Notes: generated from the sequence alone by a model not told the origin. Counted from the first letter of the stretch, positions 1-9,308 are shown. The stretch is DNA of 64,000 nucleotides from Paenibacillaceae bacterium (GCA_029256185.1 JAQSYI010000008.1:1-64000); one strand, 5' to 3'. Numbers and translations are program-made.

Positions 1-112
1 GGGGGATCCCCCCCTGAACCTTGAAAGCCAATGATATCCATCGTCCCGATGGATACCCTACAACCCTAAACATCCTTACACAAACTTCTTGACACTACCG
101 GCTTTGAGCGAA

Positions 113-186
113 TTAACGGAAATTTTTTCCGCTAATTCTCCGCGATTACCAAAAAATCTCTTAATAACGGAAATTTTTTCCGTTAT
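113..186. repeat. Two copies of a CGGAAA..TTTCCG palindrome
   Basis: Positions 113-135 and 163-186 each form an AT-cored inverted repeat with arms ending TTA(A)CGGAAA and TTTCCG(C/T)TA. Related, more degenerate copies lie at 60730-60752 and 60781-60802 at the other end of the window. None is followed by a clear U-tract in a sense that would terminate a known gene, so they look like dispersed intergenic repeats rather than terminators. Confidence 0.6.
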
Positions 187-357
187 GTCATTTGATCTGT
201 TGAGGATAAACGCCTGACGGCTTCCTTTGCCGCCGTGCGTTTGTCAACAAGTCGAGCCGCCCCCATGTTTATCCATTCTGAGGCTTTAAGAAAGGGTCCT
301 CTTCCTCGGAATGATCTACTTTCGGGTCTATGAAAGATGGTCTCCCGGCATAACCGG

Positions 358-405
358 AAAAAGGCGCAGCAGCATCTCCCCGAACCCGTGAGATACTGCT
401 GCGCC
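358..405 (-). terminator. Strong intrinsic terminator of locus 1
   Basis: Arms at 363-378 and 390-405 pair over 16 bp with one mismatch around an 11-nt loop. On the minus strand the stem is followed directly by five T (358-362). It lies about 140 nt downstream of the DUF4886 gene and is the natural end of the leftward operon. Confidence 0.85.
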
Positions 406-545
406 CCTGCTTATCCGAACCCGCAGGCTTATTTGGAAGCCAAATGTACCGATGCTTCCTACGGTCATTCCGTGGTCCGTCCCTATGTAGTCCGTCCCTA
501 TAATGATAAAGCGCTTGGCGCTCCCGCCGCGCAGGATGGCTTTTG

Positions 546-1328
546 CTAGATTTCCGTGAGCATCACGCCTTTGGAAGAGCGTTTCACAACGTCGTGAATA
601 CATCTTTTAATCGTGTCAATTTTGGCCATATCGATCATACCCGATTCAGAGGGCGGAATATAGGTATTCTCCAGAATGTTTCCTTTGGCAATACATTCAT
701 ACCATGTGCCGGCAACAGCGTAGCGGCCATAGCTTAAGCTCAGGTGGGAGCCGTCCCGTTGCAGAGACGGCCCCCCATTGGCATAGTCGAATGCCGGAGT
801 CCTCCGCAGCTCCTGAATGACCTGACCGCTGGGGATCAGCCTTAAACCAAGAGACTTGGCTGCAGCCTTATAGGCCTCCGTCAAAGCGCGGTGCATCTCT
901 GCCTGATTATGATGATAGATCCCAAATCCCTCTTCAGTATTATCAAGCTCATAGGCCCAGGTCTGATGGATGAGCTGCTCAGCCGCAGGCGCATGCTTGG
1001 TTACATAATCGGACAAATTTTTTATGTACGGGTAGTAGCTGTCCAACAATCCGCTATCCCTGCTTGCTTGCTGGAAAGTAACATAGTCCCACTTTTCCCT
1101 GGCAAGCGCCGCCTCTATGGAAATCATCTCGCCTGTACCTTTTCCGTTAAGCTCATAGAGATACTGGGATGAATTGCCCAGCACATGCTCCCAATGCCTC
1201 TGGAGCGGGCAGCCGCTGTTAAACAAATTTGCCGCCAATACCTCAATGCCGCTGCTATGCGCAAGATCATGCAAATAGGCAATGGCATCCTGTGAATAAC
1301 TATTTCCAATAGCCAGAACCTTCAACAT
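546..1328 (-). CDS. DUF4886-type SGNH hydrolase-like protein
   Basis: A 260-residue cytoplasmic protein with no signal peptide. The N-terminus carries the SGNH block I serine in AIGNSYS, and near residues 215-220 there is DGSHLS, matching the D-x-x-H of the SGNH catalytic dyad. The arrangement fits the DUF4886 family of SGNH-fold proteins, whose substrates are mostly unknown; deacylation of sugars is a reasonable inference but not shown. The ATG is preceded by GAGGAG at 8 nt. It follows the SLH glycosidase gene by 73 nt, with a terminator-like hairpin between them, so it is probably expressed by read-through as the last gene of locus 1. Confidence 0.75.
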   Translation of the reverse strand: MLKVLAIGNSYSQDAIAYLHDLAHSSGIEVLAANLFNSGCPLQRHWEHVLGNSSQYLYELNGKGTGEMISIEAALAREKWDYVTFQQASRDSGLLDSYYPYIKNLSDYVTKHAPAAEQLIHQTWAYELDNTEEGFGIYHHNQAEMHRALTEAYKAAAKSLGLRLIPSGQVIQELRRTPAFDYANGGPSLQRDGSHLSLSYGRYAVAGTWYECIAKGNILENTYIPPSESGMIDMAKIDTIKRCIHDVVKRSSKGVMLTEI

Positions 1329-1340
1329 CCCAACAGCTCC

Positions 1341-1390
1341 TCAAAGAAAAGACGGACCACCGTCCCGGCTCCCGGACGAAACGGTGGTCC
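1341..1390 (-). terminator. Intercistronic terminator or attenuator
   Basis: Arms 1354-1363 and 1381-1390 pair perfectly over 10 bp, with an inner GTCC/GGAC pairing. On the minus strand the stem is followed by a T-rich run (1341-1353). Its position between the glycosidase gene and the DUF4886 gene suggests partial termination that lowers expression of the last gene. Confidence 0.6.
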
Positions 1391-1401
1391 GCTCCATTCA
1401 T

Positions 1402-4400
1402 TTACTGGTATATGATCCGAAAAATTTCATAAATGATCTTGGCCGCTTCAGCCCGTGTGCAATTCTGCAACGGCTGGATTGCCCCCTCCGGTGTTCCTTG
1501 TACAACTCCCCATGAAGCCAATGCATCCACGGCTTGCCGGGCATACGGTGCGACTTGCTCATAATCCTGAAAGCCGCTGCTAATCGGTTCCGCTTCCCAT
1601 GCCGGGTTGACCGCCCGGAACGTCCGATAAGCCATCACCATCATATCCTGACGGGTAATTGCCTCCCCTACTCCGAAGCTTCCGTCAGCATTTCCTTGCA
1701 GAATCTTAAGCTTCTCAGCTGATGCAATATACGGAGCGTACCATTGGTCAAGCCCCACATCCGAGAATGCCGACCTTGCCTGCAAATCCAGCAGCTCGAA
1801 GCTCTCCATCAGCATTTTAATGAATTGTTCACGGGTCACCTGATGATCCGGTGCGAACCGGTTGCCTCCCACTCCATCGACAATTTCCCTTGCCGACAGG
1901 GCTTCAATGTACGTTTGCGCCCAATGAGCGCCCGTATCATCGTATTTCTTGAGCGCCGGGAGCACCGTGTACCTGCTGAAATGCTTGACGGCAAAGACAA
2001 CAGCTCCTGTTGCCGTGTCGTAGCGGCTGTTTCTGACGACCTCCAGCTCTCCCTGGCTGTTGAGGTAATAAGCAACGATTGCAGCTTCATTGTCGCCTTC
2101 TGCCAGCGCATAGGGGAAGGAGATGACTACCGGATTTGCTCCGGAAAATTGATCAACGGGCTTGCCGTCCAATTGAATGCCAAACTCCAATACCGGAAGC
2201 TGGCCAATCCGGTCCGCGAGCCCAGCCGGCAGGGTGTCAGCAGGAGCTTGCCCCACCGATACCGCAAGGTCACTGGCTCCGTTGACGTCGAAGGCATCGG
2301 CAGCAATACCGATATCCGCGAATTGGCTGTTAATGACGATTCGTTCAATCCCCGATGCAAGAGCATCGGCCAGCCATTCAGCAGGCAGCTTCAGCTCTAC
2401 CTTCCCTGCTGCCGGTATCTCATTCACAACCAGACGGATCGAGGGCTCCTTCGCTGCCGCGGCCAGCTTGACCACCTGATCAAGAACCTCTCTGCTTAAT
2501 TCGGCTGCAGCATTGCCGGCTGCATCGATCACAGGCTTAACCGTGACGGCATGTCCATTTATTTGGGGCGTCTCAACAGAACTGTCCGTCACAGGAACCG
2601 GCGTACCCAGTCCCGGCGTGCCTGTTCCCGGCTCCTCCGGGTTTGGTGTGCCCGTTCCCGGCTCCTCCGGGTTCGGCGTACCTGTTCCCGGCTCCTCCGG
2701 GTTCGGTGTGCCCGTTCCCGGCTCCTCCGGGTTCGGTGTGCCCGTTCCCGGCTCCTCCGGGTTCGGTGTGCCCGTTCCCGGCTCCTCCGGGTTCGGCGTG
2801 CCTGTTCCCGGCTCCTCCGGGTTCGGCGTGCCCGTTCCCGGCTCCTCCGGGTCAGGCGTGCCCGTTCCCGGCTCCTCCGGGTTCGGCGTGCCCGTTCCCG
2901 GCTCCTCCGGGTCAGGCGTGCCCGTTCCCGGCTCCTCCGGGTCAGGCGTGACTGCTCCGCCATATACAGAAACTGTGACGGTACCTTGCGTATTGGAGCC
3001 ATCCTTAGCAGCAGCCCTTACAATAATCTCACCGGCCGTTACCCCTGTCAGCAGTCCGTATACGCTGATCGTTGCCGTGCCGGTGGTATTTTCTACCGAC
3101 CAGGCGACCTCCTTGTACTCCAGACTTGCCGGTTGTACATCCGCCTGCAGCTGCAGGGTTTGGCCCACTGTAACCGTATTGGCTCCGCCTGCTCCCGTCA
3201 CGGTAATGCCCGTGGCGGCTTCGATTAGTGCAAAGTCATCTCCGTATGCATTGCCGCTGCCGGTCGTATCCCTGTACAGGAATATCTTCGCCTGGGTATT
3301 GGTTGCCCCTGTTGTGAAGCTGACCATACGCTGTCTGTACTCGGGATATGCTGAGGTCGATTGTACCTGCGGCCCTCCGTATTCGGTTACTCCAAGACGC
3401 ACAGGGTCATGCTGGGTGTCAGATTTCACCATAGCCCGCAGCACATACTTGGTATTGGGCGTCAAGTTCCTGACAACCTGCTCCGCTGCAGCATTCGCAT
3501 TCACCCTAATGCCGTAATCTCCGGAATATGGGTTGGTATTGACTACCGCAGTGGTTCCCCAGCCGCTCCACCCGGATTTGCTTCCCGTTTCCAGGCCCGG
3601 GTTAACGACTTTGTTGCCGGCAGGCATGGGTACCGGCTCCACAAAGGCCTCCACCGGCGGCGGCGCATCCGGAACCGGGGGCGGCGGAGCAACAGGCAAG
3701 GTCGCGGTTTTGTAGTAGTCCCAGTCCTCATTCATACCAGCGTACGTGTGATAAGCAGGCAGATACGTGACTGCTCCGCCGCCGCTGGCTCTTTTAATCA
3801 AGCCAAATCCGCTCTTGGTGGAATCCTTCTCATGATAAATGTAATAGAATATTGGTCTGGGCTGCTCCAGATTCTGAATCAGCAGCTGCATCGTTTTTTG
3901 CAGATAATAGGCCTTGGTGGCTTCATCCAACTGGCCATTGATATCATTGGGAATAGAACCCGGAGGAGACGTTCCGATATCGCTTACATGAAAGCCGATC
4001 TCAGTGATCCAGATGGGCTTATCATTATGCGGCGCAGGCCAGTGGGACATTTTCTCCTTAAAGCTGTCCAGACGCGCAACAGTCTGCTCCGGAACCGGAT
4101 TCGTATTCTCGGCATACGGATGGAAGGCAACCTCATCAAAGTACAGGTAAGCTTGTTCAAGCGTCAGTCTGTCCATGAAATCTTCCATGATCCATTCCGA
4201 CAGACCGCCCAGAATGACGGTTACTGTAGGATCTACTTCCTTAATCGCGTCATGCGCCAATTCCAGCCATTGCACATACCGGTGCACGGCCTGGTTGTAC
4301 ACGGAATTCGGGTCGTCAGAGCCCCTGCCCCGTTCGATGCCGTTCTCCGAATCCCAGCGGTTAGGATCGGCATTCCAATAGTTCAGCAAATTGGGCTCAT

Positions 4401-5595
4401 TGTGAATCTCCCAATAGCGGATATCATCTCCATACCGCTGAACCGCTTCCTTAAGCAGGTCCACCTGCTCCTGCTGTTGTGCAGCATCCCCCAAATCGTT
4501 CCACGGATTGGTCTTGTTCCAGGTTGCAACCAGTTGGATGCCGTTCTCCTTGCACAAGGCAATAAATTTGTCGAAATAATTCCAGTCTCCGTTCAATGCC
4601 CTGTTCCCCGACAGCCAAATTCTGGCCCACTTGATGCCTGCGGCTGCAATGGCTTCAGCATCCTCGACTGCTTGAGCGGATTCCGGATTGGCGTTGTACG
4701 GGTCCCATACAATACCCTTCCATTCCTCCTTCACATTCTCCAGCGGATCGCCGGGAGGTTGTCCATCCCCGGGCTGGCCGTCATCAATCGGTACAGTCTC
4801 TCCATATACGGAGATGGTAACGGTGTTTTGCTGATTGGAGCCATCCTTGGCCGTAGCTCTGACAATAACCTCGCCCGCCGATATCCCCCTTAACAGTCCA
4901 GTTTCACCTATAACTGCACTTCCTGTCGTGTTTTCTACTGACCAGGCCACCTCCTTGTACTCCAAGCCTGCAGGCTGTACGTCCACCTGCATCTGCAGGG
5001 TTTCTCCCGTTTGGACAGTATCTGCATAAGTTGCACTGGTTACAGTAACTCCTGTGGCCGCTTCGACTATTGTAAAATCGTCTCCAAAAGCGGCGCCGCT
5101 TCCGGTAGTATCCCGATAAAAGAACAGCTTCGCCTGCGTATTAACCGCCCCTGTCGTAAAGGTGACCATCCGTTGTCTGTATTCGGTATTCGTCGATACA
5201 ACCTGAGCTTGCGGTCCGCCGTAATCCTTCACGCCAAGACGCACCACATCACTGGCTGCCTGGGATTTGACCATCGCTCTCAGAACATAGGTGGTATTGG
5301 GCTGCAAATTCTTGATAATCTGTTCTGCTGAGGCATTCTTGGCAACCTTCATGCTGTAGTTCCCGGAATATTGATCATAATTAACGATATTATAAGATCC
5401 CCATCCCCCGGCCCACTCGAGACTCTTCACTCCGCTCTCAAGTCCGGGGTCCTTCACCTTGTTGCCCGCAGGCATAGGGACCGGCGGAATAAACGGGTCT
5501 CCCGGCAGCTCATTCGCGCTGACAGACGGAAGCAATGTACATAAATAGATCATAACCATCATAACTGCTATCCGCATTCTAGTGATCTTCTTCAT
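1402..5595 (-). CDS. SLH-anchored multidomain glycoside hydrolase (clan A type)
   Basis: A 1397-residue secreted, cell-surface enzyme. The ATG at 5595 is preferred because GGGAG lies 7 nt upstream and a clean signal peptide (residues 1-27) follows. In order: a CBM4/9-like jelly-roll (about 35-180), a BIG2-like Ig domain (about 182-268), a TIM-barrel glycosidase (about 290-640), a second CBM plus Ig copy, an 11 x 10-residue Pro/Glu/Gly/Thr linker, a beta-rich spacer, and three SLH repeats at the C-terminus that bind secondary cell-wall polymer. The catalytic acid/base is probably E400 in WEIHNEP and the nucleophile E532 in WITEIGF. This is the GH5/39-like clan A pattern and would fit a hemicellulose backbone, but the substrate cannot be read from sequence. 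It sits directly after its binding-protein gene, as expected for the enzyme that feeds the transporter. Confidence 0.85.
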   Translation of the reverse strand: MKKITRMRIAVMMVMIYLCTLLPSVSANELPGDPFIPPVPMPAGNKVKDPGLESGVKSLEWAGGWGSYNIVNYDQYSGNYSMKVAKNASAEQIIKNLQPNTTYVLRAMVKSQAASDVVRLGVKDYGGPQAQVVSTNTEYRQRMVTFTTGAVNTQAKLFFYRDTTGSGAAFGDDFTIVEAATGVTVTSATYADTVQTGETLQMQVDVQPAGLEYKEVAWSVENTTGSAVIGETGLLRGISAGEVIVRATAKDGSNQQNTVTISVYGETVPIDDGQPGDGQPPGDPLENVKEEWKGIVWDPYNANPESAQAVEDAEAIAAAGIKWARIWLSGNRALNGDWNYFDKFIALCKENGIQLVATWNKTNPWNDLGDAAQQQEQVDLLKEAVQRYGDDIRYWEIHNEPNLLNYWNADPNRWDSENGIERGRGSDDPNSVYNQAVHRYVQWLELAHDAIKEVDPTVTVILGGLSEWIMEDFMDRLTLEQAYLYFDEVAFHPYAENTNPVPEQTVARLDSFKEKMSHWPAPHNDKPIWITEIGFHVSDIGTSPPGSIPNDINGQLDEATKAYYLQKTMQLLIQNLEQPRPIFYYIYHEKDSTKSGFGLIKRASGGGAVTYLPAYHTYAGMNEDWDYYKTATLPVAPPPPVPDAPPPVEAFVEPVPMPAGNKVVNPGLETGSKSGWSGWGTTAVVNTNPYSGDYGIRVNANAAAEQVVRNLTPNTKYVLRAMVKSDTQHDPVRLGVTEYGGPQVQSTSAYPEYRQRMVSFTTGATNTQAKIFLYRDTTGSGNAYGDDFALIEAATGITVTGAGGANTVTVGQTLQLQADVQPASLEYKEVAWSVENTTGTATISVYGLLTGVTAGEIIVRAAAKDGSNTQGTVTVSVYGGAVTPDPEEPGTGTPDPEEPGTGTPNPEEPGTGTPDPEEPGTGTPNPEEPGTGTPNPEEPGTGTPNPEEPGTGTPNPEEPGTGTPNPEEPGTGTPNPEEPGTGTPNPEEPGTGTPGLGTPVPVTDSSVETPQINGHAVTVKPVIDAAGNAAAELSREVLDQVVKLAAAAKEPSIRLVVNEIPAAGKVELKLPAEWLADALASGIERIVINSQFADIGIAADAFDVNGASDLAVSVGQAPADTLPAGLADRIGQLPVLEFGIQLDGKPVDQFSGANPVVISFPYALAEGDNEAAIVAYYLNSQGELEVVRNSRYDTATGAVVFAVKHFSRYTVLPALKKYDDTGAHWAQTYIEALSAREIVDGVGGNRFAPDHQVTREQFIKMLMESFELLDLQARSAFSDVGLDQWYAPYIASAEKLKILQGNADGSFGVGEAITRQDMMVMAYRTFRAVNPAWEAEPISSGFQDYEQVAPYARQAVDALASWGVVQGTPEGAIQPLQNCTRAEAAKIIYEIFRIIYQ
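2617..2946 (-). repeat. 11 tandem 30-bp repeats encoding a Pro/Glu linker
   Basis: Eleven in-frame 30-bp units encode PEEPGTGTP followed by N or D. Units differ at only a few third positions and at the codon that gives N or D. Near-identity between units points to recent slippage or unequal crossing-over. Because 30 is a multiple of three, several other frames also stay open here; they are not genes. Confidence 0.9.
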
Positions 5596-5645
5596 CATTT
5601 CACTCCCTCGCCCAATGATCATAAAACCCTTTCACAGCCTGATTG

Positions 5646-5679
5646 CAATTATCCGAAGCGGTTAAGCTCCGGATAATTG
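5646..5679 (-). other. Stem-loop between binding-protein and glycosidase genes
   Basis: Perfect 10-bp arms at 5646-5655 and 5670-5679 with a 14-nt loop and no U-tract on the minus strand. It fits a stem that protects the 3' end of the binding-protein message or pauses polymerase; function is inferred. Confidence 0.5.
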
Positions 5680-5691
5680 AACAAGATGAGC

Positions 5692-7245
5692 TTATTTGCC
5701 GTAGCCCAGATCCTTCAACTGCTTGATGGCAGACTCTACATAGGCCTTATAGCCAAAGGTGGTTTCCAGCGTTTGCAGGAATTTGTCGTACTCGTTCAAA
5801 TCGCGCTTGCCGTATATAAACTTGAACGTTTCCTCTTCAATATAGCGGGTGGCATCCGCTGCATTGAAGCCCTGAGGATTCTGCACAAAGCCGTCCAGCG
5901 TCTTGATGCGGGGCAATTTGGCCTCAAAATCGATATAAGCGGTGACCGTAGGGAATTTGGTCTTCAGGTACTCGGTTTCCTGACGGCCGGTATACTGGTA
6001 CAACCAAGTAAAGCCGGTGTCCTTCTTGCCCTGCTCGGTCATAGCCGCCTTGCCGTTTTCCAGCGTGAAGTGGGTGCCCTTCAAGCCGAATTGAACCAGC
6101 AGGTTTCCTTCCTCGGTGGACAGATAGTTCAGAACCTCGAAGATCTTGTTCAGCTTTTCCTGCTGTCCCTCCAGACTCTTCGGAATGACGAACAGCCCGC
6201 TTGCCGCCCCGATGTTGATGGAATTGGCATTGGCAATGCCGCTTGGGCCTTTGGGAGCCGCCAACTGGATCCATTCTGCCTTGGGGTTGGCATCCTTCCA
6301 GATCTTCATCGCATCTTCCTTCATGAATTGCGCCCATTCGCTGTTAATGATGCCTACCTTGCCCTGGAAGGCCTTGTCTCTTGCAGCAGTTCCCTTGTTG
6401 CTGATTACCTCCGGATCGACCACTCCGGCATCAAGGAACTTCTTGACCGCAGCCAGGGCATCCTTCATACCCGGTTGATAATAGGTGTTGACCACTTCAG
6501 CGCCGTCTTTTTGGAAGAACGCTCCGGCAGATGAGACGCCATGAGCGCCGTAGATGGGCTCAAAGGTTGCCAGGGCGGTACCCGTTAACCCGAAGGTATC
6601 CTTCTTGCCGTTGCCGTCGGGGTCATTCTCCGTGAAAGCCTTCGCCACATTCAGCAGCTCATCAATTGATGTCGGCGGTTGCAGCTTGAGGGCATCCAGC
6701 CAATCCTTGCGGATCCAATACGTATGGGTAACGGCTTGACCCGCTTTGGGCAGAGCGTACTGCTTGCCGTTGACGATCCCTTTCTTCAATACATCCGCTC
6801 CGGCAAAATTTTTGTAATCCGCCAATTTGTCCAGATAAGGGGTCAAATCAAGCAGCATGCCGGATTCAGCCAGCTTCTGAACATGAGCCTTGCTCGTCGC
6901 CATAAACAGGTCCGGCAGGTTGTTGGAGGCGGCGCGGACATTGATCTGGTTCTCGTAATCCTTCTGATCCGCCACAAGCAGCTGCGTCAGTTGGAGATTC
7001 AGCTTTTTGTCCAATTCCTTCTTCACGAAGTCGTCTGCAGGAACACTGGCGCCCCAGCTGATCTGTGCAACCTCCAGCTTCACAGGCGCGGCAGGCTTAG
7101 CCGTTGCCGTCGCCGCTGCGGAAGCCAGCGGAGAGGCGCTTGCCGCAGGAGCAGTCTCCTTGTCGCCATCGGAGCCGCAGCCTGCAGCAGCGCTCAGCGT
7201 AATGGCAAGGGATAGTGCAGCGGCGAGTCTTTTTTTCATAACCAT
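5692..7245 (-). CDS. Sugar ABC transporter lipoprotein (substrate-binding), locus 1
   Basis: A 517-residue extracellular solute-binding protein of the large LplA/YtcQ type. A lysine-rich signal peptide ends in a lipobox (SAAAGC), so it is probably lipid-anchored outside the membrane. A low-complexity Ala/Ser/Thr tether follows, then the bilobed fold. Family members bind oligosaccharides and hand them to the LplB/LplC permease pair, which are the two genes just upstream. The start with AAGGGG 5 nt upstream is used; a second ATG two codons later is possible. The C-terminus ends in the KDLGYGK pattern typical of this family. The ligand is not deducible. Confidence 0.9.
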   Translation of the reverse strand: MVMKKRLAAALSLAITLSAAAGCGSDGDKETAPAASASPLASAAATATAKPAAPVKLEVAQISWGASVPADDFVKKELDKKLNLQLTQLLVADQKDYENQINVRAASNNLPDLFMATSKAHVQKLAESGMLLDLTPYLDKLADYKNFAGADVLKKGIVNGKQYALPKAGQAVTHTYWIRKDWLDALKLQPPTSIDELLNVAKAFTENDPDGNGKKDTFGLTGTALATFEPIYGAHGVSSAGAFFQKDGAEVVNTYYQPGMKDALAAVKKFLDAGVVDPEVISNKGTAARDKAFQGKVGIINSEWAQFMKEDAMKIWKDANPKAEWIQLAAPKGPSGIANANSINIGAASGLFVIPKSLEGQQEKLNKIFEVLNYLSTEEGNLLVQFGLKGTHFTLENGKAAMTEQGKKDTGFTWLYQYTGRQETEYLKTKFPTVTAYIDFEAKLPRIKTLDGFVQNPQGFNAADATRYIEEETFKFIYGKRDLNEYDKFLQTLETTFGYKAYVESAIKQLKDLGYGK

Positions 7246-7301
7246 TCGAACCCCTTCTTTCCTTCAATAGGTTGTAAGATGAATGCAATATGAATGAACT
7301 G

Positions 7302-7322
7302 AAAGTCCCCGTAACGGACTTT
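7302..7322 (-). other. Stem-loop between permease and binding-protein genes
   Basis: Perfect 7-bp arms (7302-7308 and 7316-7322) with a 7-nt loop, placed right after the stop codon of the permease gene at 7326. There is no U-tract. Comparable hairpins occur at the same position in loci 2 and 3. Confidence 0.5.
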
Positions 7323-7325
7323 AGC

Positions 7326-8201
7326 TTATCCCTTAATGGCCCCCAGCAGCATGCCTTTGGTGAAGTGCTTCTGAATAAACGGATATACGGCAATGATGGG
7401 CAGGCTGCCGGATATGACCGCCGCCATCTGCATGGCCGCCGTTGGAACAGTAACGTCCGTCATGACCACGTTGGACTGGTTCAGCAGCAGCATATTGCGG
7501 ATAATTACCTGCAGCGGGTACAGCTTGGCGTCGGTAATATACAGCACCGCCGAGAAGAAGGAATTCCAATGCCCCACCATATAGAACAGACCCACTGTCA
7601 TGATGGACGGTACGGACAGAGGCACAACAATCTGCCACAGCACCCGGAATTCCTTGGCGCCGTCCATCCGGGCCGACTCGAACAGCTCCTCGGGAATTCC
7701 TTCGAAGAACGTTTTCATGATCAGCATATTGAAGGTGGAGATGGCCCCCGGAACAATGAGCGACCATACGGTGTTCAATAGTCCCATGGACTGTACGATC
7801 AGATACGTGGGGATGAGACCGCCGTTAAACAGCATCGTGACCACAATGTACAATAAGAACAGGGTCCGGCCCCGCAGGTTCCTGCGGCTTAGGGAATAAG
7901 CGGCCATCATGGTCAGGATCATGTTCACCGCCGTACCCACGATGGTCACGAACAAGCTGACCAGCATAGACCGTCCCAGAGCGGGATCGGAGATAATCTG
8001 ACTGTAGGCCTCCAGGGAAATCCGGCGGGGAATGACGATGAATCCGCCGTTCTTGACGACTTCACTGTAGGGGGTTAGCGATACCGAGACCACATAGAGC
8101 AGCGGAAATATGGATATGACGGCCACCAGAATAAGCAGGGTGTTGACCAGCATATTAAACATTTTGTCCGAACGGCTGACTACCATATTCCTCCACCCCA
8201 T
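7326..8201 (-). CDS. Sugar ABC permease, LplC/YtcP type, locus 1
   Basis: A 291-residue inner-membrane permease with six predicted helices and the binding-protein-dependent transport EAA loop (ESARMDGAKEFRV), which docks the ATPase. The C-terminus (QKHFTKGMLLGAIKG) is characteristic of the LplC group. It overlaps the end of the LplB-type gene by 22 bp, implying coupled translation. The first ATG has a poor ribosome site; an ATG at 8186 with GGAGG close upstream is an equally good start. No ATPase gene is in the locus, as usual for this family, which borrows a shared MsmX-type ATPase. Confidence 0.9.
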   Translation of the reverse strand: MGWRNMVVSRSDKMFNMLVNTLLILVAVISIFPLLYVVSVSLTPYSEVVKNGGFIVIPRRISLEAYSQIISDPALGRSMLVSLFVTIVGTAVNMILTMMAAYSLSRRNLRGRTLFLLYIVVTMLFNGGLIPTYLIVQSMGLLNTVWSLIVPGAISTFNMLIMKTFFEGIPEELFESARMDGAKEFRVLWQIVVPLSVPSIMTVGLFYMVGHWNSFFSAVLYITDAKLYPLQVIIRNMLLLNQSNVVMTDVTVPTAAMQMAAVISGSLPIIAVYPFIQKHFTKGMLLGAIKG

Positions 8202-9139
8202 TTCTTGGCCAAATTATTGGTGCCCAGCACCAGAGCAAAGCCGATTACCGACTTGAACAAGCCCACTGCCGTTGCCAGACTGAAGTTCATCTGCTGAAGT
8301 CCCGTGCGGAATACCCAAGTATCGATGATGTCCGCTACCGGATACACGAGGGGATGATAGAACACATAGATCTGCTCGAAGCCCGCATCGAGAATGCTGC
8401 CCACCCGCATGATCAGAAGAAGCAGGATCACACTGCGGATGCCCGGCAGCGTAATATGCCAGATCATTCTGAACCGTCCCGCTCCATCCACCCGGGCCGC
8501 CTCGAACAAGGTCGGGTCAATGCCGCTGATGGCCGCCAAGTAGATGATGGCGCTCCAGCCCAGGTCCTTCCAGATCTCGGTGCCTACCAGTACACCCCGG
8601 AACCACTCCACCGCATTCATGAACGGGACGCTGGCCCAGCCCGCTTCCACAATCCACCGGTTGAACAGGCCGGTAGTTTCAGACAGGAAGGCAATGGAAA
8701 TCCCGTAGATGATAATCCAGGACAAGAAGTGGGGCATATAGCTTAAGGTCTGCACCCACCGCTTCAGCCAGCTGCTGCGGCATTCATGGATCAGGATGGC
8801 CAGAATGATGCCGGGAGCCATGCCGAAGGCCAGCTTGTACAGGCTGATCAGCAGGGTATTGGATAACAGCTGGGTAAAATACGGGGAATCAAAAAAAGCC
8901 TTGAAATGCCGATACCAAGGGTCCGCCCATGGGCTGTGCAGCATGCCTTCCGAGAAGTTGTAATCCTTGAAGGAAATAATCACGCCGTACATGGGCAAAT
9001 ACTTGAATACGAAATACCACGCCAGGCAGGGCAGCAGCATGATGTATAGAGCCTTCATCTGCCACAGGTACACCCCAAGCTTGTGAAAATAACCCTTGCT
9101 TTGCTTTGGAGCTTCGGCCGCAGCCGTTGCCGTTGTCAT
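8180..9139 (-). CDS. Sugar ABC permease, LplB/YteP type, locus 1
   Basis: A 319-residue membrane protein that forms the transport channel with the LplC-type partner. It has a long N-terminal cytoplasmic stretch, six membrane segments and the EAA loop (FEAARVDGAGRFRM). The C-terminal KWGGGIW motif is typical of LplB proteins. The ATG at 9139 is chosen because AGAGGTG lies 6 nt upstream; an in-frame GTG lies three codons earlier. It is the first transporter gene after the regulator gene, behind a terminator at 9262-9308, so it probably has its own regulated promoter: a TATGAT hexamer sits near 9179-9184 with no good -35, as expected for an activator-dependent promoter. Confidence 0.9.
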   Translation of the reverse strand: MTTATAAAEAPKQSKGYFHKLGVYLWQMKALYIMLLPCLAWYFVFKYLPMYGVIISFKDYNFSEGMLHSPWADPWYRHFKAFFDSPYFTQLLSNTLLISLYKLAFGMAPGIILAILIHECRSSWLKRWVQTLSYMPHFLSWIIIYGISIAFLSETTGLFNRWIVEAGWASVPFMNAVEWFRGVLVGTEIWKDLGWSAIIYLAAISGIDPTLFEAARVDGAGRFRMIWHITLPGIRSVILLLLIMRVGSILDAGFEQIYVFYHPLVYPVADIIDTWVFRTGLQQMNFSLATAVGLFKSVIGFALVLGTNNLAKKWGGGIW

Positions 9140-9261
9140 TGGCACCACCTCTTATCCGCTTGTTTATGTCTGTGTCTCTATCATACCTGCGCGGAAGCAA
9201 AGAGATAATCACCAAATCTAAGGGTTTAGATGCACAATTCTTATGAGTGGGCAATAAGGAA

Positions 9262-9308
9262 AATGTAAAAACCAGAGGCGGCTCACTACGGCCGCTCCTG
9301 GTTTTTGT
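9262..9308 (-). terminator. Terminator overlapping the end of the regulator gene
   Basis: Stem arms around 9267-9282 and 9291-9306 pair with one mismatch and one G-U. The minus-strand side ends in a T-run (262-271). The left half of the hairpin is coding sequence for the last residues of the response regulator, and its stop codon (9286-9288) lies in the loop. Confidence 0.75.

Larger units (their letters stand above)
1..545. other. Gene-free left edge with palindromes
   Basis: I see no gene here. The stretch holds a 9-bp perfect stem with a 3-nt loop at 35-55, two copies of a CGGAAA/TTTCCG palindrome at 113-135 and 163-186, a block at 203-263 that is a diverged copy of sequence at 60935-61000, and the terminator of the leftward operon at 358-405. 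A 91-codon open frame on the minus strand (328-603) runs through the terminator and lacks gene-like features. Confidence 0.7.

Noticed and set aside
328..603. Minus-strand open frame of 91 codons at the left edge
   Set aside because: It starts inside the DUF4886 gene and reads through the terminator; no ribosome site.
2617..2946. CRISPR-like array of 30-bp repeats
   Set aside because: There are no spacers; units are contiguous and in frame with a protein linker.
2513..3517. Plus-strand open frame of 334 codons
   Set aside because: It is antisense to the glycosidase and open mainly because of the 30-bp repeats, which keep all frames open. It has no ribosome site and no recognisable domain.
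3361..4893. Plus-strand open frame of 510 codons
   Set aside because: It lies fully antisense to the catalytic domain of the glycosidase, whose motifs and codon use are clearly real.
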